From the NCBI GenBank assembly GCA_022798035.1, contig JAAWLS010000091.1, positions 1-8,124 on the forward strand: a stretch of 8,124 bases of DNA, read 5' to 3'. The notes under the pieces are model-generated. The model had not been told where the DNA came from and did no database searches. It worked only from the letters and a program-made list of their open reading frames with translations. Shown here piece after piece: positions 1 to 6,025 of this stretch. Position numbers and translations under genes: made by a program. Every line of letters begins with the position of its first letter. Within the stretch, counting starts at the first letter, position 1. Source of the stretch: Lachnospiraceae bacterium (GTDB lineage: Bacteria > Bacillota > Clostridia > Lachnospirales > Lachnospiraceae).

Positions 1-95
1 GGAGCAGATTATAAATTCATAAAAATTTATTAGTTGTATGGATTTGGTCGTGAAACACATTCATGCGTTTGTCGTGATAGGATGACAGTTTTATG

Positions 96-124
96 TTGGA
101 ATTGTCGAAAAAATATGGTATGAT
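96..124 (+). promoter_or_regulatory. Sigma-A type promoter for the c-di-GMP operon
   Basis: TTGGAA (96-101) and TATGAT (119-124) are 17 bases apart, and TG lies one base before the -10 (116-117), giving an extended -10. Transcription would start near 131, leaving a leader of about 70 bases before the TTG start at 203. The leader contains short inverted repeats (see findings). Nothing recognisable lies in bases 1-95. Confidence 0.6.
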
Positions 125-202
125 ATGCCCTGAGAGGAGTCCTGCGGACCTGCCTGCACAAGGAAACCTCCGCATAATTGGAAGATAAGGCGGTAAAATC
201 AT

Positions 203-1309
203 TTGGTTAGAAGAATTTATACAAGTACAAGAAGATTAAAAGAGGGGATGCGGATAGACCAGGCAATTGTGGATAGGTCTGGAAGGGTATTGATTGCCCG
301 CGGCGCGCCGCTGGACGACTATCTGATTGAGTCCCTGCTGAAAATGGGAGTGATGGGCGTCTACATCCGGGAAGGAGAAGAGGACCCGGAGGAGCTGAAA
401 AATCCGGAGCCGGAGATTCCGGAGCAGATTCAAAAGACCATTGAGAAAACGAGAGTAGCTGACCCTTCCAAAGTAAAGCTGTCTGAGAGTGTAAAGGCGA
501 GGGTATCAGAAGGAATTCAATTTCTCTACAGCAATACAGAATCGGAGGATTTTGCAGAGGCCAGCAACAGCATTACAAAAGATTTGATGAAAGCCATCAC
601 GGATAATCAGGCGATTGCGGTGGACATCAGCGCGCTGAAAGTCAGTGACGAGTACACCTTCAAACACAGTGTGGATGTGGCAACCATGGCTATGATTGTA
701 GGGAAAAAACATGGGCTATCAGACACAGATGTATATAACATTGGAATTTCCGGACTTCTGCATGATGTGGGCAAGTCCAAAATTCCAAACGAAATATTGA
801 ACAAGGCAGGGAAATTGACGGATGAAGAATTTGCCCTGATGAAAAAGCATACATTGTTGGGATATGAGATTCTGAAAGGAAAAGATGAGATTTCAGAACA
901 GATTTCCATGGGTGTGCTGCAGCATCATGAGAAAATAAACGGAAAAGGCTACCCCCTGGGACTGCCGGAGGAGAAAATACACTTATTTGCAAAAGTATTG
1001 TCGGTGGCAGATATTTACGATGCACTGGTGACAGAGCGGGTATACAAGAAAGCGTACTCCCAGAGAGACGCGGTAGAGATGATTATGTCCATGACTGGGG
1101 AACTGGACATCGGCGTGATGAAGAGTTTCATGGAAAGTGTTATTCTCTATCCCGTAGACTGTATTGTAGAATTGAGCAACGGAGAGAAAGCAAAAGTTGT
1201 GGCAAATAAACCTGGATATATCCTGCGGCCGACAGTTGTGGGACTGAAGTCAGGTAAAGTGTACAATCTGGCGGAGGATATGAACTGTGCAAGCATCATT
1301 ATAAAGTAA
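203..1309 (+). CDS. HD-GYP domain cyclic-di-GMP phosphodiesterase
   Basis: This 368-residue protein has a complete HD-GYP domain at about residues 145-315. Visible hallmarks are H155, the HDVGK motif (H187, D188, K191), H216, HHE at 241-243, GYP at 249-251 and D270 in the ADIYDAL block, which together are the expected metal ligands and signature. One consensus position differs: HHExxDGxGYP reads HHEKINGKGYP, with Asn for Asp. HD-GYP enzymes hydrolyse c-di-GMP to pGpG and GMP. Residues 1-60 form a small N-terminal domain, followed by a charged linker (about 60-95); there are no membrane segments, so the protein should be cytoplasmic. The TTG start is chosen because AAGGCGG lies about 9 bases upstream; the in-frame ATG at 248 has a purine run directly against it. 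It is first in an operon with the diguanylate cyclase. The family is certain; activity is inferred from intact motifs. Confidence 0.93.
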   Translation: MVRRIYTSTRRLKEGMRIDQAIVDRSGRVLIARGAPLDDYLIESLLKMGVMGVYIREGEEDPEELKNPEPEIPEQIQKTIEKTRVADPSKVKLSESVKARVSEGIQFLYSNTESEDFAEASNSITKDLMKAITDNQAIAVDISALKVSDEYTFKHSVDVATMAMIVGKKHGLSDTDVYNIGISGLLHDVGKSKIPNEILNKAGKLTDEEFALMKKHTLLGYEILKGKDEISEQISMGVLQHHEKINGKGYPLGLPEEKIHLFAKVLSVADIYDALVTERVYKKAYSQRDAVEMIMSMTGELDIGVMKSFMESVILYPVDCIVELSNGEKAKVVANKPGYILRPTVVGLKSGKVYNLAEDMNCASIIIK

Positions 1310-1342
1310 CAGCAGTAGTAAGATGATGTAGTGAGGACTGAT

Positions 1343-3046
1343 ATGAAATGGAAGGAAAAGATTAAACGTGTAATGCCGGGGTTGTACGCTGGTTCCGCTG
1401 CGATATTATTTTTCTTTTTTCTCTATTTGTGCGGATGTCTTGGCAATCAGGCAATTCACAAGCAGATGGACACCGGTTATTATAAATTTGAAGATTATGA
1501 GCTTAGCCATATTGAGGATAAAGAATCTCCTTTGGGTATCAGCGACGTGTATGTGATGCGCATTTCCAATGTGCTCAAAGGAGGCAGCAGTCTGGCATTT
1601 TACAGTCTCCATCAGAATGTGGAAGTTTCCATTGATGGGAAGATTGTCTATGTTCTGCGGCCCAAGGAGAGCAATCTTTTCGGAAAGACGCCGGGAAGCA
1701 ATTGGAATACCGTTTTGATTAACCGGGAGGATGCCGGAAAAGAAGTGAAAGTTGTGCTGTCAGCAGTATATGACAGTTCGGAAAATATTGTGCCAGAATT
1801 TTATGTGGGCTCTAAGTATGGAATTTGGGGAATGATTTTAAAAGATGAGCTGCTTCCCTTCTTTTTGAGCCTGGCTGCCATTGTTATGGGAATTGTATTT
1901 ACGCTGTTTACCATATTCAACTATCAAAATTCAGAGGTGGATAAGAGTCTGTTGATGCTGGGCATGTTTTCTCTGAATATAGGGCTTTGGAAAATGTCAG
2001 ATTTGACCGCTATGTCGCTGATTTTTCCATTTTCCATACCATTGGCTAATCTGCCGTTTTTGACGCTGATGCTGGTGGTAATACCTTTTAGTTTGTATGT
2101 GAAAGAATTATTTTCCACAAAGGACAGTATGGTGTGGTATCTTCCCTGCGGCGTCAGCCTTATTGTGACGGCTCTTTCTCTCGTCCTTCAGATAGAAAAC
2201 AAAGCGGACTTAAGGCAGACTTTGTGGATGACCCATTTGACGATGGCGCTTTTGGTGCTGGTTTTTCTCTATATGACAATACGGGAGCTGCGCAGCGTAG
2301 GATGGAATAAAAAACTCCAGACGCTGCTGGCCTGTGCCTGCGCCTGTATCATAGGTATGGCGGTGGATATTATCGTTTACTATATTTCAAATGGAACCTC
2401 CATGATGGTTCTGGGCATGTGTGGATTTCTGACATATGTGACGGTTCTGGGCGTGCGTTCTGTGAGAGAGACAAAGAGGCTGATGGCTATTGGAATGCAG
2501 GCGAAAAGGTATGAGGAGATGGCCTATCACGACCAGCTTACCGGAATTTTTAATCGGACTGCCTATGCAGAGTACACGGAGCGGAAAGATTTTACACCGG
2601 ATAACTGTATCGTAGTTATGTTTGACTTAAATAATTTGAAAAAATGCAATGACACTATGGGCCATGAAAAAGGAGACCGTTATATTTTGTGCAGCGCCAA
2701 GCTGATTGAAAAAGTGTTCGGAGACATTGGAAAATGCTACCGAATGGGCGGAGACGAGTTCTGTGTGCTTTTGAAAGGCGTTTCCCTGGAAGAGTGCAAG
2801 AGGCGCACCCAGAGATTGAAGGCGGAGGTGGAATTCTGCAATCAGAGCAATCCGGACGAGTTCCCCATCCAAATTGCCTGCGGTTATAAATTATATGACA
2901 AGGAAGTAGATTATGATTTAGGTGATACGCTGCGCCGGGCGGATAAAATGATGTATCACGAAAAATTTGTTATGAAGCAGAAAATAGCCGCAAAGGCGGC
3001 TGAATCTGAAGCTTCTCTGGCAGGTACGGCTTGTACTACAGATTAA
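1343..3046 (+). CDS. Membrane diguanylate cyclase, seven-helix sensor plus GGDEF
   Basis: Numbered from the ATG at 1343 (567 residues), an N-terminal membrane helix (about 12-33) is followed by an extracytoplasmic beta-rich domain (34-168). Seven hydrophobic helices come next (about 170-371), then a short linker and a GGDEF domain (about 390-550). This is the layout of 7TMR-DISM sensor cyclases. The GGDEF domain carries the DxLTGxxNR entry motif, the metal-binding FDLNN with D428, the CND motif, and an intact GGDEF at 469-473 preceded by RM. The usual inhibitory RxxD I-site five residues ahead is absent (GDIG there), so product inhibition at that site is unlikely. It should convert two GTP to c-di-GMP in response to an extracellular ligand. 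The ATG is preferred over a GTG at 1331 because GAGG ends 6 bases before it. It lies 33 bases after the HD-GYP gene, and its 3' end overlaps the convergent repressor gene. Confidence 0.92.
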   Translation: MKWKEKIKRVMPGLYAGSAAILFFFFLYLCGCLGNQAIHKQMDTGYYKFEDYELSHIEDKESPLGISDVYVMRISNVLKGGSSLAFYSLHQNVEVSIDGKIVYVLRPKESNLFGKTPGSNWNTVLINREDAGKEVKVVLSAVYDSSENIVPEFYVGSKYGIWGMILKDELLPFFLSLAAIVMGIVFTLFTIFNYQNSEVDKSLLMLGMFSLNIGLWKMSDLTAMSLIFPFSIPLANLPFLTLMLVVIPFSLYVKELFSTKDSMVWYLPCGVSLIVTALSLVLQIENKADLRQTLWMTHLTMALLVLVFLYMTIRELRSVGWNKKLQTLLACACACIIGMAVDIIVYYISNGTSMMVLGMCGFLTYVTVLGVRSVRETKRLMAIGMQAKRYEEMAYHDQLTGIFNRTAYAEYTERKDFTPDNCIVVMFDLNNLKKCNDTMGHEKGDRYILCSAKLIEKVFGDIGKCYRMGGDEFCVLLKGVSLEECKRRTQRLKAEVEFCNQSNPDEFPIQIACGYKLYDKEVDYDLGDTLRRADKMMYHEKFVMKQKIAAKAAESEASLAGTACTTD

Positions 3047-3410
3047 ATTTGTATTCTACAGCTTTTTTGATAGCGGCGAAACTTTCGCGGCTGATAACGT
3101 GTTCCATGCGGCAGGCGTCTTCTGCCGCTATTTTTTCGTCCACTCCCAGGCTTTTCAGCCAGCCGGAGAGAAAATTGTGGCGTTCGTAAATCATATCTGC
3201 AATCTCTTTTCCGGATTCCGTCAGGGAAATGTAACCGGCGTCAGAGACGGTGATGTAACCTTTTGTCCGCAGGTTCTTCATAGCCACGCTGACGCTGGAT
3301 TTTTTGAAGCCTAATTCCACTGACACGTCGATGGAACGGACAACGGGAAGTCGCTGGCTTAAGATTAAGATAGTTTCTAAGTAATTTTCAGCGGATTCAT
3401 TGCTTTTCAT
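3036..3410 (-). CDS. DtxR/MntR-family metal-dependent transcriptional repressor
   Basis: This 124-residue protein matches DtxR/MntR repressors: an ENYLE opening, a winged helix-turn-helix at about 20-75 (FKKSSVSVAMKNLRTKGYI as recognition region) and a dimerisation/metal domain. Candidate metal ligands are E12, H78 in ERHNFL, and C100, E103, H104 in DACRMEH. The Cys at 100 follows the DtxR/IdeR pattern (C-x-x-E-H) rather than the MntR Glu, and the usual MntR Asp8 is Asn9, so the metal cannot be assigned safely to iron or manganese. There is no C-terminal SH3 domain, making it a short form. AAGGAGGG lies 7 bases before the ATG. No metal transporter gene is visible nearby. It converges on the cyclase with an 11-base overlap and is divergent from the XRE regulator. 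Confidence 0.88.
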   Translation of the reverse strand: MKSNESAENYLETILILSQRLPVVRSIDVSVELGFKKSSVSVAMKNLRTKGYITVSDAGYISLTESGKEIADMIYERHNFLSGWLKSLGVDEKIAAEDACRMEHVISRESFAAIKKAVEYKFNL

Positions 3411-3481
3411 GTACAGGCCCTCCTTGGGATGATTCGTTTTATCTGTTCAAATAAAAATCTTCTGTATTTCACTGTGCCTAT

Positions 3482-3510
3482 AGTATATGTGATTTGCGGC
3501 GTAAAATCAA
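3482..3510 (-). promoter_or_regulatory. Promoter of the DtxR-like gene
   Basis: Read on the - strand, TTGATT (3510-3505) and TATACT (3487-3482) are 17 bases apart, about 72 bases before the ATG at 3410. The -10 region lies in a partly symmetric CAC..CTATAG..GTG stretch that could be an operator, but the symmetry is too weak to call. Confidence 0.5.
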
Positions 3511-3539
3511 TGCGGCAGATGGGAAAAGGGAATTTATTA

Positions 3540-3569
3540 TTGCGGAGTGTGGTTCGATGATGTTATGAT
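3540..3569 (+). promoter_or_regulatory. Promoter of the XRE/TPR regulator
   Basis: TATGAT (3564-3569) is preceded by TGT, forming an extended -10; a weak -35 TTGCGG (3540-3545) lies 18 bases upstream. The ATG at 3609 follows with GAGGGG (3597-3602) as ribosome site at 6-base spacing. The two divergent promoters of this intergenic region do not overlap. Confidence 0.45.
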
Positions 3570-3608
3570 AAAAATGAAAATAGAAATGGTTGGTATGAGG
3601 GGAAAGAT

Positions 3609-3809
3609 ATGCAAACAGGTGAAATAGGGAAAATGATTTACAGCCTGCGTCTGGAAAAGAATATGTCTCAGGAGGATTTATGCCGTGGAATTTGTTCTGT
3701 CACCACATTGTACCGCCTGGAGACGGGAGAACGAAGGCCGGATATTCTGGTATTTCAGGCGTTGTGCCAGCGGCTTGGCAAGACGGCTGATTATGTGGTA
3801 TCGTGTTGA
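3609..3809 (+). CDS. XRE-family HTH, N-terminal piece of frameshifted regulator
   Basis: The 66-residue product is almost exactly one Cro/C1-type helix-turn-helix domain (IGKMIYSLRLEKNMSQEDL, then YRLETGERRP at 35-44 and LCQRLGKTADY at 52-62). It ends at a TGA (3807-3809) where related regulators continue into tetratricopeptide-like repeats. The next reading frame continues that sequence without loss. Residue n here aligns with residue n+240 of the second HTH module downstream, with no gap, and the alignment runs on across the break if one T is added near 3806-3807. I therefore read this as the 5' part of one gene broken by a one-base deletion. As it stands it could still be made as a free DNA-binding domain. 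It has a good ribosome site (GAGGGG) and its own promoter. Confidence 0.8.
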   Translation: MQTGEIGKMIYSLRLEKNMSQEDLCRGICSVTTLYRLETGERRPDILVFQALCQRLGKTADYVVSC

Positions 3810-5437
3810 CGCTGGAGGAATTTGAATATTTTGCGAAACGGAGAAACATAGAAATTTCTCTATCCCTGGGAGAGTATGAACAGGCCGAAAAGGAGCTTCA
3901 CATTCTGGAACGGGAAGAGAAAAATGCAAATTTAAAACAACAGGATATTCACAGGCAGTTTGCAATTCTGTATCTTCTGTGGAAGAAAGAGTATCAAAAG
4001 GCGAAGAAGCATGTCTTTCAAGCTCTGGTCCAGACATTGCCGGATATTCAGGAAAATATGGCTGCATTCCGGGAAAAACTGCTGAGAAAATTATGGCTGA
4101 GCGAAGCGGAAATCAGCTTATTGCTGATGTACGCCTACCTGAAAGAGAAAACAGGGGAGGAGAGTCAGAAGCTGTTTCAATGCATCTGGGATTACATTCA
4201 ATTAAAAGTGACGGAACAGGAGACAAGGGACAAGCAGTCGGCCCAGGTGAAATGTTTCCTGGCACAAATCAAGGAGAAAAATCAACAATGGAAAGACTGC
4301 TGTGAAGATTGTGAGGCTGTGATTGAGACGGAGGCCAAATACGGCTCTCTTCTTTTGATTCCGGAAATGATGGCTATGGAAATGAAATGCCTGGAGCACG
4401 GAGCCTCCCATGAAAAGCAGGAGTTGAGAAAGAAACAGTACGAAATATTAAGAGAGATTATGGGAGAATACGGGATAGGGATGGAAGAAGGACTCCCTAT
4501 ATTTTTGATTCAGGGCGGAGTTTCAGAGAAACAGCTGTTGGATGAATTAATCCGTTCTTCCAGAATGCGGAAGGAATTTTCCCAGGAGAAATTAAGCGAG
4601 GGCGTCTGCACGCCTGAGACATTATCCAGGATTGAGACAGGCAAGAGAAATCCTACCATCAAGCATTTCTACGGACTGATGCAGAAACTTGGGATGGGAA
4701 TGGGCTATTTCAACACTTATTTTGATGCGGAGCGGTTTGAAACATTAGAAAAGGGAAGAGAGCTGCGGCGTTTGATGGTTCTGGGGAAATTGAAAGAAGC
4801 AGAAATTGTCTTACAGGAAATTGAAGCTGAAATAGATGGGACAAAGGTCAAAAATCAACAGTATCTGGCCTTCAACCATGCATTTTTAGAATGTGAATTA
4901 CATCAGGGAGATTTAAAGGAAATTTTCCAGAATGTGGAGCAGGCTTTGATGCTTACTCTTAAGAAAAAAGAAGAAAGGTTCCGCATTTATTATCAGCCCA
5001 CACAGATTGAAATTTCATTATTAAATCAATTAGCAATTTTACATCGTGAAATGGGAGAACAACGGGAGGCAGTGAAAATTCTGAAGGCTCTATATGAATA
5101 TTATCATAAAGGAAAGTTGCAAGGCAGGGAACGTGACAGGCATTATTTTATGATTTTAGGAAATTTGGCGTCTTATACAGAAGAAATTGATGAGCTGGAA
5201 CAGGCCATGGAGTATGCAGAAGAGTTTATCACAGAATTGCTGAAAGCCGGAAGAGGAAATCTTCTGGGAAGAAGCCTGATAACGAAAGCATATGTTCAGG
5301 AACGTATGGGCAAAGAAATATGCCTGACAACATATGAGCAGGCATATCATATTTGTGGATTGTTTGATGATTTAAGAAATCGAAAAGTTGTGGAAAATCA
5401 TGTAAAAAAACATTGGAAAATAGATTATAAGTTTTAA
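3803..5437 (+). CDS. TPR-HTH-TPR regulator, RRNPP-like, C-terminal piece
   Basis: The 544-residue product begins with helical TPR-like repeats (about 5-235; for example SLGEYEQAEKEL at 21-32). It then has a second XRE helix-turn-helix (about 243-300, with SQEKL at 260 and IETGKRNP at 277-284) and a second TPR-like array (about 315-530; for example VLGKLKEAE at 326-334). Joined to the preceding 66-residue HTH it would be a two-module HTH-TPR-HTH-TPR protein of about 609 residues. HTH plus TPR is the build of RRNPP regulators (Rgg, PlcR, PrgX), whose TPR domain binds an imported peptide; that function is inferred here. The first possible starts are GTG 3803 and TTG 3806. The TTG overlaps the upstream TGA as TTGA, which permits translational coupling, but no ribosome site is visible, supporting a frameshifted gene. 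The stop shares TTAA with the convergent exported-peptide gene. Confidence 0.8.
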   Translation: MLTLEEFEYFAKRRNIEISLSLGEYEQAEKELHILEREEKNANLKQQDIHRQFAILYLLWKKEYQKAKKHVFQALVQTLPDIQENMAAFREKLLRKLWLSEAEISLLLMYAYLKEKTGEESQKLFQCIWDYIQLKVTEQETRDKQSAQVKCFLAQIKEKNQQWKDCCEDCEAVIETEAKYGSLLLIPEMMAMEMKCLEHGASHEKQELRKKQYEILREIMGEYGIGMEEGLPIFLIQGGVSEKQLLDELIRSSRMRKEFSQEKLSEGVCTPETLSRIETGKRNPTIKHFYGLMQKLGMGMGYFNTYFDAERFETLEKGRELRRLMVLGKLKEAEIVLQEIEAEIDGTKVKNQQYLAFNHAFLECELHQGDLKEIFQNVEQALMLTLKKKEERFRIYYQPTQIEISLLNQLAILHREMGEQREAVKILKALYEYYHKGKLQGRERDRHYFMILGNLASYTEEIDELEQAMEYAEEFITELLKAGRGNLLGRSLITKAYVQERMGKEICLTTYEQAYHICGLFDDLRNRKVVENHVKKHWKIDYKF

Positions 5438-5583
5438 TAGGATTCTCCGATATTATGTCCAATATCTAACGGCATAGCAGAGTGTGGAAATAGTGAGGAA
5501 AACAATTTACCTGGGAACAGCAATGCTGACGCCAGGGAGAGACAAAGCAGAGATGTGAAAAGTTGTTTTTTGAAATTTTTCAT
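5434..5583 (-). CDS. Small exported peptide, candidate signalling pheromone precursor
   Basis: A 49-codon gene with a near-ideal ribosome site: AGGAGG (+ strand 5593-5598) nine bases before the ATG at 5583. The peptide starts MKNFKKQLFT (positive n-region). A hydrophobic core follows at about 8-23 with an Ala-Ser-Ala (18-20) that could be a signal peptidase site, then a short tail ending DIGHNIGESY (40-49). This is the form of precursors of Phr, PapR or SHP-type peptides, which are exported, trimmed to a short C-terminal peptide and reimported. It is convergent with the TPR regulator and the two stop codons share TTAA (5434-5437). The next in-frame upstream ATG (5643) lies in the palindrome and has no ribosome site. 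I do not recognise the exact family. Existence of the gene is well supported; the pheromone role is inferred from form and neighbour. Confidence 0.72.
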   Translation of the reverse strand: MKNFKKQLFTSLLCLSLASALLFPGKLFSSLFPHSAMPLDIGHNIGESY

Positions 5584-5613
5584 AGTAGAATTCCTCCTGT
5601 ATATTTTTGATAT

Positions 5614-5642
5614 AGTATAATGAGAAATGGCAAAAAAAACCA
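5614..5642 (-). promoter_or_regulatory. Candidate promoter of the peptide gene
   Basis: Read on the - strand, TATACT (5619-5614) lies about 30 bases before the peptide ATG. The -35 position (5642-5637) reads TGGTTT, a poor match, and overlaps the arm of the 43-base palindrome. A weak -35 next to a dyad suits a promoter that needs an activator, but the palindrome may instead be a terminator. Confidence 0.4.
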
Positions 5643-5688
5643 TGACGAAACCGGAAGTTATAATTTTCCAGTTTCGTCATGGCTTTTT
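5640..5688. terminator. Near-perfect palindrome, bidirectional terminator or operator
   Basis: CCATGACGAAAC (5640-5651) pairs perfectly with GTTTCGTCATGG (5671-5682). After one C-A mismatch, GGAA (5653-5656) pairs with TTCC (5666-5669), leaving a 9-base loop. The + strand continues CTTTTTG and the - strand continues directly into eight T (5639-5632), so it can act as an intrinsic terminator both ways. As a + terminator it would end the regulator transcript about 200 bases past its stop. It also sits at the -35 of the peptide gene, so an operator role remains open. Confidence 0.7.
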
Positions 5689-5849
5689 GTCGAAAAATGA
5701 AATATAAATTGTTATGGGAGTATAAATTTGAGCACATTTCCTCATTGGCGCGTGGTCTATTGGCTCTGATATCATTCTTCGGCCATAAGCTGACGAGGAG
5801 ATAGTGCTTGTCATATTTTGCTATGGTAAGGGGACAGTATTACAGAAAT
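5689..5849. other. Non-coding stretch with no recognised feature
   Basis: No open frame with a ribosome site, tRNA or known riboswitch is visible here on either strand. A short open frame at 5727 (TTG after GGGAG) ends after 13 codons and looks accidental. TATAAA at 5721 lacks a -35 partner. Bases 5783-5826 could fold weakly (CCATA with TATGG, CTGAC with GTCA). Because a strong terminator follows at 5850-5921, part of this stretch may be transcribed as a small RNA. Confidence 0.3.
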
Positions 5850-5921
5850 CTCTGCCTATTTTTTGACAAATTTATCGGATAGTATGATGAATGATGTCGA
5901 AGGATAGGCAGAGGTTTTTTT
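5850..5921 (+). terminator. Long-stem intrinsic terminator
   Basis: CTCTGCCTAT (5850-5859) pairs perfectly with ATAGGCAGAG (5904-5913). The stem continues inward as TTTTTGACA (5860-5868) with TGTCGAAGG (5895-5903), using three G-T pairs, for about 19 base pairs closing a 26-base loop. Seven T follow at 5915-5921. The T run is on the + strand only. No protein gene lies between it and the palindrome at 5640, so it may end a small RNA or read-through transcript and insulate the lipoprotein gene. Confidence 0.65.
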
Positions 5922-5933
5922 GTGTGGTATGAT
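5905..5933 (+). promoter_or_regulatory. Promoter of the lipoprotein protease gene
   Basis: TATGAT (5928-5933) with TG one base before it is an extended -10; TAGGCA (5905-5910) lies 17 bases upstream as a modest -35. The -35 is inside the 3' arm of the terminator stem. The 13 bases at 5925-5937 are identical to 116-128 at the c-di-GMP operon promoter. Confidence 0.5.
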
Positions 5934-5959
5934 ATGCACAGAGGAAGGGACGACGATTA

Positions 5960-5998
5960 CCCTGAAGCGGAATTCAGGGAGAACAGGGAAGCCCTGAA
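5960..5998 (+). promoter_or_regulatory. Structured leader with alternative hairpins
   Basis: CCCTGAA (5960-5966) pairs with TTCAGGG (5973-5979) over a 6-base loop. CAGGG (5984-5988) pairs with CCCTG (5992-5996), and this second copy, CCCTGAA (5992-5998), could instead pair with TTCAGGG. The leader lies between the promoter at 5905-5933 and the ribosome site of the lipoprotein gene. It matches no riboswitch I know. Confidence 0.45.
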
Positions 5999-6025
5999 TA
6001 GGAAAAGCGTATTAGGAGGAGGACT

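Noticed and set aside
125..202. c-di-GMP riboswitch ahead of the c-di-GMP operon
   Set aside because: The leader is too short and the conserved GEMM sequences are not present.
690..1025. 111-codon open frame on the - strand inside the HD-GYP gene
   Set aside because: Antisense to well conserved motifs, with no recognisable protein features.
3798..3812. Programmed ribosomal frameshift in the regulator
   Set aside because: There is no X XXY YYZ slippery heptamer at the junction and no obvious downstream pseudoknot; a one-T deletion explains it more simply.
5507..5737. Longer - strand open frame of 76 codons overlapping the peptide gene in another frame
   Set aside because: It runs through the palindrome, has poor composition and only a badly spaced ribosome site; the 5434-5583 frame has a strong site and a signal peptide.
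5863..5888. TTGACA and TATGAT as a promoter
   Set aside because: The spacer is only 14 bases and both elements lie inside the terminator hairpin; the better promoter is at 5905-5933.
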